From Streptomyces mirabilis (GTDB taxonomy: Bacteria; Actinomycetota; Actinomycetes; Streptomycetales; Streptomycetaceae): a stretch of 64,000 nt of DNA. Position 1 is the stretch's first letter; the number at the start of each line of letters is the position of its first letter. The DNA lies in NCBI RefSeq assembly GCF_039503195.1, contig NZ_JBCJKP010000001.1, positions 1,550,001 through 1,614,000 of the forward strand, in the 5' to 3' direction. This document shows positions 33,801-42,800 of this stretch, piece after piece. Position numbers and translations under genes: made by a program. The notes beneath the pieces are model-generated. The model saw only the letters and a program-made list of their open reading frames with translations, ran no database searches and was not told where the DNA came from.

Positions 33801-36800
33801 CGCTGCGCAGCAGTCGTAGGACATCGCGGGTCGCGGGCAGCAGTTCGCTCTCGGGCACCTCGACGGCGGCCTCGGGCCGCCGCGCCTCTGGCCGCCGTTC
33901 CCCGGCCTGCGCGGCGGTGTCCCGTTCGGGCAGCACCTCGCCGAGCGCCCGGGCCAGGCCGCGGATGTCGGAGGCGGAGAACACGGTGGCGGCCGGGAGT
34001 TCGGCGCCCAGCTCGCGGGCGAAGGCGTTGCGCAGCCGGACGAGCATGAGGGAGTCCAGGCCGAGTTCCTTCAGGGCCGTGGTCGCGGAGACGTCCACCG
34101 TGCCTTCCGAGACCTGGCCGACCCGGGCCCGTACATACGCTTCGAGGCGGTCCGCGCGGTCCCGTTCCGTCGTCGCCGCGAACACGCTGGCGACGAGGTC
34201 GTCCGCGCCGTCACCGCCGGTCGGTACGGTGATCAGGTCACCGAGGATCGGACGGGTGCGGGCCGCGTCCGGGTCGTGCGCGAGGGTCTCCCAGTCCAGG
34301 GCGAGGGGGGCGAGTTGGCGGCGGGAGGTGGCCAGCACCCGTTCGAAGAGTTCGCCCCCGTCCTGCGGGGAGAGCGCGAGCAGCCCGGACCGGCCGGTCT
34401 CGGCCGCCCGGACGCCGGACTCGGCGACCATGCCCACGCCCGCCCAGGCGCCCCAGTCCAGGCTCAGGGCCCGGCGGTCGGCGCGGGAGAGGTGGTGCGC
34501 CCAGGCGTCGAGGAAGGCGTTCGCCGCCGCGTACGGGCTCTGTCCCGCGGAGCCGAGGAGACCGGCCGCCGAGGCGAACAGGACGAGGCTCTCGGCCTCC
34601 GGGATCAGTTCGGTGAGCAGCGTGGTGCCGAGGACCTTGGGGGCGAGCACGCGCAGGACGCGCTCGTCGGTCAGGTTCGCCACCGTCGCGTCGTCGAGGA
34701 CACCGGCCGCGTGAACGACTCCGGCGATCGGCCCCGCTTCCCGTCGTACGGCGCCCAGGGCTGCCGTCAGTTCCTCGCGGTCGGCCACGTCGGCGCGGGC
34801 GAGGTGGACGGTGGTCCCGTGTCCTTCGAGGCCCCTGATCCAGCTCGCGGTGCGCGCGTCGGGCTCGCCGCGGCTCATCAGGGCCAGTCGGCGGGCGCCG
34901 CGGCGGACCAGTCGTTCGGCGACGACCCGGCCGAGGCCGCCCAGACCGCCGGTGATCAGGTACACCCCGTCGGAGGTGACCTCGCCGTTGCCGCCGTCGT
35001 CGGGGCGGGTGCGGGCCAGGCGCGGGACCAGTCGGCCCGACTCCCGCAGCGCGACGAGCCGTTCGTCGTCCGCGTGCCGCAGCTGTGTCCACAGGGCGTC
35101 GACACCGTCGTTGGGCGGCAGGTCGATCAGGGTGGCCGACAGCTCCGGGTACTCCTGCGCCACCGCGAGGCCGAAGCCCCAGGCGAGGGCCTGCTCAGGG
35201 TGCGTCACCCGCGTGCTGTCACCGGCGGCCTGGCTGCCGCGCGCGACGACGAACAGACGGGGGGCCCGGCCCACCGGCCGGTCCGCCAGCGCCCGTACCA
35301 GGTGCAGCGTGCTCAGGCAGCACAGCCGCGCCGCCTCCTCGGCCGTACCGGCATCCGTGATCGCCGGGGCGTCGAGCGCGGACAGCTGGACCACCCGCTC
35401 GGGCGGCCCGTCGGGGAAGGCCTCGTCCAGGAGGCGGGCCAGGTGCCGCGGATCGGCGGGGTCGAGCACGTAACGACCGGGTCCGTCGACGCCGAACGAC
35501 TCACCCCTGCGGGCGATCACCCACGGCACGCTCGAGCCGAGCCGCTCCGTCAGTTCGGCCGCGACGCCCGTGTCGTCCGCCAGGATCAGCCCACCGCCCT
35601 CGGCGGGCGGGTGTTGTGCCGCCGGACGCGGCTGCCAGTGGGTCTCGAAGAGCGCGCCGTCCAGCGGAGACAGCGCGGCCAGTTCGAACTCTCTTGCCTC
35701 AAGGACCAGTTGCTCGTCCTCGTCCCACAGCCGCAGGTCCACGGTCGCCGTGTCGCCGTCCACGGAACGCAGTCGGCAGGTCGCCCACACGGGGGCCGTG
35801 CGCAGTCCGGTGAACGTCAGTCGCCCGACGGCCGCGGGCACGAACGCCCGGCCCTCGGGCGCGCCGCCCGGCAGGGCGGCCGTGTGGAAGGCCGCGTCGA
35901 GGACGGCGGGATGCAGCAGATGTCCGGCGGCGGGCGTGTGGGCCAGGCGGCCGAGGGCGGCCACGTTCGTACGGCGGCCCTCCTCCAGCCCCCGGAAGGC
36001 GGGGCCGTAGTCGATGCCCAGGGCCGCGAGCCCGGTGTAGACCGCCGCCAGATCGACTTGCTCGTCGCACCGTTCGCGCACGGCGTCGAGCCGCTCTTCG
36101 TCGTCGGTGGCGGTTTCCGTGGTGACCGCGAGACGTCCGCTGACGTGCCGCTGCCACGGCGCGCCGTGCCCACCGGAGGGTGTCGAGGCGATGGTGAAGT
36201 CCCGGAAGCCGTCCTCGGCCGGGCTCAGGACCAGTTGCAGCCGTACGGGCCGGTCCACCTCCAGCGGCAGCGGCTGTTCGAACCTGACGTCGGCCAGCCG
36301 TACTTCGCCGCCGCCCCGCAGCGTGGACGCGGCCTCCAGGGCCATGTCGAGGAAGGCGGCGCCGGGCAGCCAGACCTCACCGGTGACCCGATGGTCGGTG
36401 AGATAGGCGAAGCGGCTGTCGTCGAGGTCGACGTCTGCCTGGAAGAGGTGCCGGTCGGGTTCGTCGCTGGCCTCCAGATGCGTGCCCAGGAGCGGTGATC
36501 CGCCGGCCGAGGCGGTGGCCGGGGCGGGCGCGAGCCAGTGGCGTTCGCGGGTGAAGGCGTAGGTCGGCAGGTCGACCCGGCGGCCCTGCGGGAACAGCAG
36601 CGGCCAGTCGGGCGTGTACCCGGCCGTGTACAGCTCTCCCAGCCCGTGCAGCAGTACGTCGTGTCCGTCGCTCTGCCGGCGCAGCGAGCCGACGCCGACC
36701 GCGTCGATCCCGGCCTCCGCCGCCACCGCCTCGATCGACGAGGTGAGCGAGGGGTGCGGGCTCAGTTCGACGAAGTAGCGGTAGCCGTCGTCCAGCATCC

Positions 36801-39800
36801 GTCGGACCGTGTCCGCGAACCGGACCGGCTCCCTGAGGTTGGCGTACCAGTGGTCGGCGTCCAGCCGGTCGCCGGGGACGGGTTCGGCCAGCACCGCCGA
36901 GTACAGCGGGGTCGGTGTCCGCACGCCCCTGACGCCGGAGAAGCGGTCGAGCAGCTCCGCGCGGAGCGGGTCCATCAGGGGGGTGTGCGAGGCGAACGGT
37001 GTCGTCAGCGGGCGTGCGGCGATGCCCCGTTCGTCGAGGCGCTCGCGCAGCTCGGCCAGTGCGTCGACCTCGCCGGAGACGGCCGTGGACCGGGCGCTGT
37101 TGACCGCCGCGACGAACAGGCGGCCCGTGAACGGCGCGAGCAGCTCCTCGACCCGCGCGGGCGGCAGCTCCAGGGACAGCATGCCGCCCTTGCCGACCAG
37201 CGGTACGACCGCCTGTCCGCGTCCGGTCACCACGGTCACGGCCTCGTCCAGGGTGAGGGCGCCCACGCTGTACGCGGCGGCGATCTCGCCCAGGCTGTGC
37301 CCGACGACGGCGTCCGGGCGGACGCCGAGCGCGCGCCAGGCGGCGGCCAGTGAGGCGTTGACCGCGAACAGCACCGGTTGCAGGAACTCGGTGCGGCCGA
37401 GCGGGGCGAACTCCTCCGGCGCCCGCAGGGCGTTGAGCACCGACCAGCCGACCCGTCGGCGAACGGCCTCGTCGACGCGGACCAGCTCTTCGCGGAACGC
37501 CACCGACCCGGCCATCAACTCGACGCCCATTCCGGGCCATTGACCGCCGTGCCCGGCGAAGACGAACGCCACCTTGCCCGTCCCGTCGTCGCGGGGCGCG
37601 GCGAGGGGCGCCCGTCCCCTCGCCAACGCGTCCAGTCGCAGCAGCAGTTCGTCCCGGTCACCCGCGACGAGGGCCGCGCGCCGTTCGAAGTGGCTGCGGT
37701 GCCGGGCCAGGGTGTGCGCGACGTCGGGGAGGGCGATGTCCTCGCCGGCCTCCTCGGTCAGGTGGTCGGCCAGTCGCGCGGCCTGCCCCCGCAGGGCGGC
37801 CTCACTGCGTCCCGACAGCGCGAACAGCCGCTTCCCCGCCGGGATTTCGTCCTTCTCGTCCGCCTTCTCGACCGGCGGGGCCTCCTCCACGATCACATGC
37901 GCGTTGGTCCCGCTGATCCCGAAGGCACTCACTCCGGCCCGTCGTGTCCGCCCCGGCGACGACGGCCAGGGCGCCGTGTCCCGCACCAGCCGCAGGCCGC
38001 TGTTCTCCCAGTCGACGTGCCTGCTGGGTGTGTCGGCGTGCAGGGTGCGCGGCAGGGTCCGGTGGCGCAGCGACTGCACCACCTTGAGGAGGCCGATCAC
38101 ACCCGAAGCAGCCTGCGCGTGTCCGATGTTGGACTTGAGCGAGCCCAGGTACAGGGGGTGGTCCTGCGGGCGTGAGTCGCCGAAGACCTCCGCCAGGGCG
38201 TTCGCCTCGATCGGGTCACCCAGCGTGGTGCCCGTGCCGTGCGCCTCCACGTAGTCGATGTCGGCGGGCTGCAGCCCGGACAGCTCCAGGGCCCGCCGGA
38301 TCACCTGTTCCTGCGCCGGGCCGTTCGGCGCGGACAGCCCCTGGCTGCGGCCGTCCTGGTTGACGGCCGTGCCGCGCAGCACGGCCAGCACCTCGTCACC
38401 GTCGCGCCGGGCGTCGCTCAGTCGCTTCAGTACGACCATGCCGGCGCCCTCGGCCCATATGGCGCCGTCGGCGTCGTCGGAGAAGGAGCGGCAGCGGCCG
38501 GTCGGGGACAGGCCCCGCAGTCGGCTGAACTCCACGAAGGTTCCCGGGGTCACCATCACCGTCACGCCACCGGCGAGCGCGAGGTCGCACTCTCCGGCTC
38601 GCAGCGCCTGCGCCGCCAGGTGCAGTGCCACCAGCGACGAGGAGCACGCCGTGTCCACCGTCAGCGCGGGGCCGGCGAGCCCCAGCACGTAGGCGAGCCG
38701 CCCCGAGGCCACGCTCAGCGCCGAGCCCGTACCGACGTACCCGTCCAGCTGGTCGAGGCGGGACCCCGCCAGATAGTCGCTGCCGAACATGCCGACGTAC
38801 ACACCGGTGGCGCTGCCCGCGAGTTCGGCGGGCACGATCCCGGCGCGCTCCAGCGCCTCCCAGGCCGTCTCCATCAGCAGGCGTTGCTGCGGGTCCATCG
38901 CGGCCGCTTCCTTCGGGGTGATCCCGAAGAAGCCCGCGTCGAAGGACGTCAGGTCGTCGTCGTTCAGGAAGCCGCCCTCATGGGCGTACGACTTGCCGAC
39001 GGCGTCCGGGTCCGGGTCGTACAGCGCCGCCACGTCCCAGCGTTCGGCCGGGAAGGGGCCCACCGCGTCGCGCCCCTCCGCGACCAGGGTCCACAGGCCT
39101 TCCGGATCGCTCACACCGCCCGGCAGCCGGCAGGCCATGGCGACCAGGGCCACCGGTTCGTCGGCGGCCGGCGTCGTGACGCGTGTGGGACGTGTGGCGG
39201 GAGTGGTGCGGTCGCCCGCCGCGAGGGCGGTGGACAGCAGGTGCGCGGCGAGCCGGGCCGCGGTGGGGTGGTCGAACAGCAGGGTGGCCGGGAGCTTGGC
39301 ACCGATCCGGGCGCCGATGCGGTTGCGGAGTTCGACCGCCGTCACCGAGTCCATGCCGAGTTCGCGCAGCGGCTGGTCGGGGCGGACGGACTCCGTCGAG
39401 CGCAGGCCGAGGGCGCGGGAGATCTCCTCGCGGACCAGGGCCAGGACACGTTCGGCGCGTTCGGCCTCGGGCAGCCGGGCCAGGCGGTCGGCCAGACCGT
39501 CGCCGCCGCTGCGGCCGGTGCGGGGGGCGGGCAGCAGCGAGCGCCACACCGCCGCCGTACTGCCGACGCCCGTGGTGGCCGCCGTTGCCGCGGTCTCGCG
39601 CAGGCGTGGTAGGTCCAGGGCCCAGGCGACCAGGTGCGGGGCGCCCTGCCGCAGGGCGAGCTCGACGAGTTCGCGGCCCTGATCGGGGGTGAGGGCGCGG
39701 TGGCCGAGCCGGGCCATCCGGTTCAGGTCGGCGTGCGCGGCGGCGAGACCCTCGCCCGCCCAGGCGCCGAAGGAGAGGGACACGCCGGGCCGGCCCAGGG

Positions 39801-42800
39801 CCCGCCGGTGGTGGGCGAGTTGGTCGAGGAAGACGTTGGCCGCCGCGTAGTTGCCCTGTCCCGCGTTGCCGACGACTCCGGCGGCCGAGGAGACCAGCAG
39901 GAACAGGTCGAGTCGCGCGTCGGCGGTGAGCCGGTGCAGGTGGGCGGCGCCGTCGACCTTGGGGCGCAGTACCTGCGCGAGGCGTTCGGGCGTCAGCTCG
40001 GCGACCACCCCGTCGGCCAGGACTCCGGCGCAGTGCACGACACCGCGCAGCGGCGACTCCTCCCCGATACGGCCGAGCAGCCCGGCCACGGCCGCCGCGT
40101 CCGCGATGTCGCAGGCCGCGACCTCGACCTCGACGCCGAGCGCGGTCAGTTCGGCGGCGACCTCGGCGGCGCGTGGATCGTCCGGTCCTTGACGAGACGT
40201 CAGAAGTAGGCGCGGAACGCCGTGTTCGGCGAGCAGCCGGGCGATGTGCCGCCCGACGGCACCGAGACCTCCGGTGATCAGCACCGTGCCGTCGGTGGGT
40301 ACGAGGGCGGGGCGGCCGACCGGGTCGGGGACGACCGGGGTGCCGGTCGCGTCCCGGTCGCGGGCGCGGACGAGCCGCGGCGCGAGCAAGGTGCCCGCGC
40401 GGGAGGCGAGTTCGGGCTCCTCGGGGCGGGTGGCGGCGGTCAGGAGCACGTCCGCCGGGTCGGAGTCGTCGAGGTCGAGCAGGGTCAGGCCGAGTTCCGG
40501 GTGTTCGGCGCGGGCGCTGCGGGCGAGCCCCCACAGCACGGACTGGGCGAGGCCGGGCACGGTGTCCTCGTCGACGGCCGCGACCGCACCGCGCGTCACC
40601 CACACGGTCCGGGCGGGTGCCGCGTCCTGCGGGAGGGCGATCAGGGCACGCAGTTCGGCCAGGGCCGAGGCCGCCAACTCCTGTGCCGCCGCGGACGGTT
40701 CGACGTCCGTCGCCGGGCGCGGCCAGAACCGTACGAACACGTCGACGCCGCCCGCCCCGCTCACGTCCGCGCCGCCCGTCCCGCTCCGGACGTGGGTCCT
40801 CCCCGCCTCCGCGAGGCCGCGCAGGGCCCCGGCGACCTCCGGGTCCGAGGGGGCGCCGACGACGGCCCACTCGGTGCCCGCCGCCGCGTCGGGCTGTTCG
40901 GGTACGGCCGTCCAGACCACCTCGTACAGGTGCCGGGCGTTCTCCGAGGCGCCGTTCAGATCAGCCGGGTCCGCCGCCCGCAGTCGTACGCCCTCCAGAC
41001 GACCGGCCGGGAAGCCGTCGGTGTCCCACAGCGCGACGTCCAGGGTGAGGTCCGTGCCGGAGCCGCCCGTGCGTCGTACGGCAGCGGTGAGGTCCCTCGC
41101 GCCACCGGGCGGCAGGACGCACCGGCCCACCGCGACCGGGAGCAGCACCCGACCGTCGGACGCGTCGAGCCCGGCGGCCACGTGCAGCGCGGCGTCCAGC
41201 AGGGCGGGGTGGAGGGGGTACGGGTCTGCCGCGTCGCGGGCCGTGGGCGGCAGCGAGAGCCGGGCCAGCAGTTCGCCGTCGCCGGTCGTGACCGCCGACC
41301 GTACGCCCTGGAAGGCCGGGCCGTAGCCGAGGCCGAGCGCGGTGAGCCGCTCGTACGTCTCCGGGGTCCAGGCCGGTTCGGCGGCCTCCGGCCACACCGG
41401 GGGCCGATCCGCCGTCGGCGCGGCGGGCGCGGACGCGGACGCGGTGGCGTGCAGGGTCCAGCCCGTGGCCTCTTGGGCGCGCGGGCGGCTGTGCACGGTG
41501 ATCTCCGGCAGGGGGCCGGCGGTGACCACCTCGACGGACACCTCGACCGTGCCGGAGTCGGGGAGGGTGAGAGGGCTGAGGAGGAGCAGATCGGTGAGGT
41601 CGGCCGGGTCGTCCGGGCGGGCCACGGCGAGTGCGGCGCGGCAGAGTTCGATCAGGGTGGTGCCGGAGACGACGGTCCGGCCGAACACCGTGTGGTCGGG
41701 CAGCCAGTCGGCGGTGTCCTCCGACCACTCGCCCCGGAAGGTCCAGCGGGTCTCGTCCGGCGACTGGAGCTGGATCCCGAGCAGGGGGTGCGCGGCACGG
41801 TCGAAGAGGCCGGAGGCACCGGTCGTGGACTCGGGCTCGATCCAGTGGCGCCGCGGATCCCAGGCGTACGTCGGCAGGTCGGCGGGGGCGGTGTCGGGGA
41901 CCAGCCGGCGCCAGTCGATCCGCCGTCCGTGGACGTGGAGTTCGGCGGTGGCCCGGTCCAGGCAGGCGGGTCCGTCCTCGTCGCGGCGCAGCGAGCCGAC
42001 GGCGACCAGGTTCTCGTGGCCGGAGTCCTCGGCGACGGTGTGCAGGGCGGTGACGAGGGAGGGGTGGGGGCCGAGTTCGACGAAGCAGCGGTACCCGTCC
42101 GCGGCCATGCGCTCCACGGTGGGTGCGAAGCGGACGGGTTCGCGCAGATTGGTGTACCAGTAGTCGGCCTCCAGCTCCTCGGTGACCGGCTCGCCGGTGA
42201 CGGTGGAGTACCAGGCGACGGAGGTCGGGCAGGTGGTGACGCCGTCGAGTTCGTCGAGGACCGTCGCGCGGACCGGCTCCACCCCGGGGCTGTGGGAGGC
42301 GTAGTCGACGTCGAGGCGGCGGGCGAAGACCTGCTCGCGGTCGAGGTCGGCGAGCAGGGTTTCCAGGGGCTCGACGTCACCGGCGATCACCGTCGAGCGG
42401 CCGCTGTTCACGGCGGCGACCCATACCCGTCCGTCGAGGTCGGCGAGACGGTCCTCGACCTCGTCGTGCGGGAGGGCGACGACGGCCATGGTGCCGGTGC
42501 CCGACAGCCCGGTCAGGGCCTGGCTGCGCAGGGCGACCACCGCGGCGGCGTCGCTCAGGCTGAGCGCGCCCGCGACGCAGGCCGCGGCGACCTCGCCCTG
42601 GCTGTGCCCGACCACCGCGTCCGGCCGTACACCCCGGGCCCGCCACACCGCGGCCAGGGACACCATCACGGCGAACAGGACCGGCTGCACGACGTCCGCG
42701 CGGTCCAGGGGCGGGGCGCCCTCGGCACCACGCAGGACGGCCGCCACCGACCAGGTGGTGAAAGGGCGCAGGGCGGCGTCGCAGCGGTCGAGTTCGTCCG

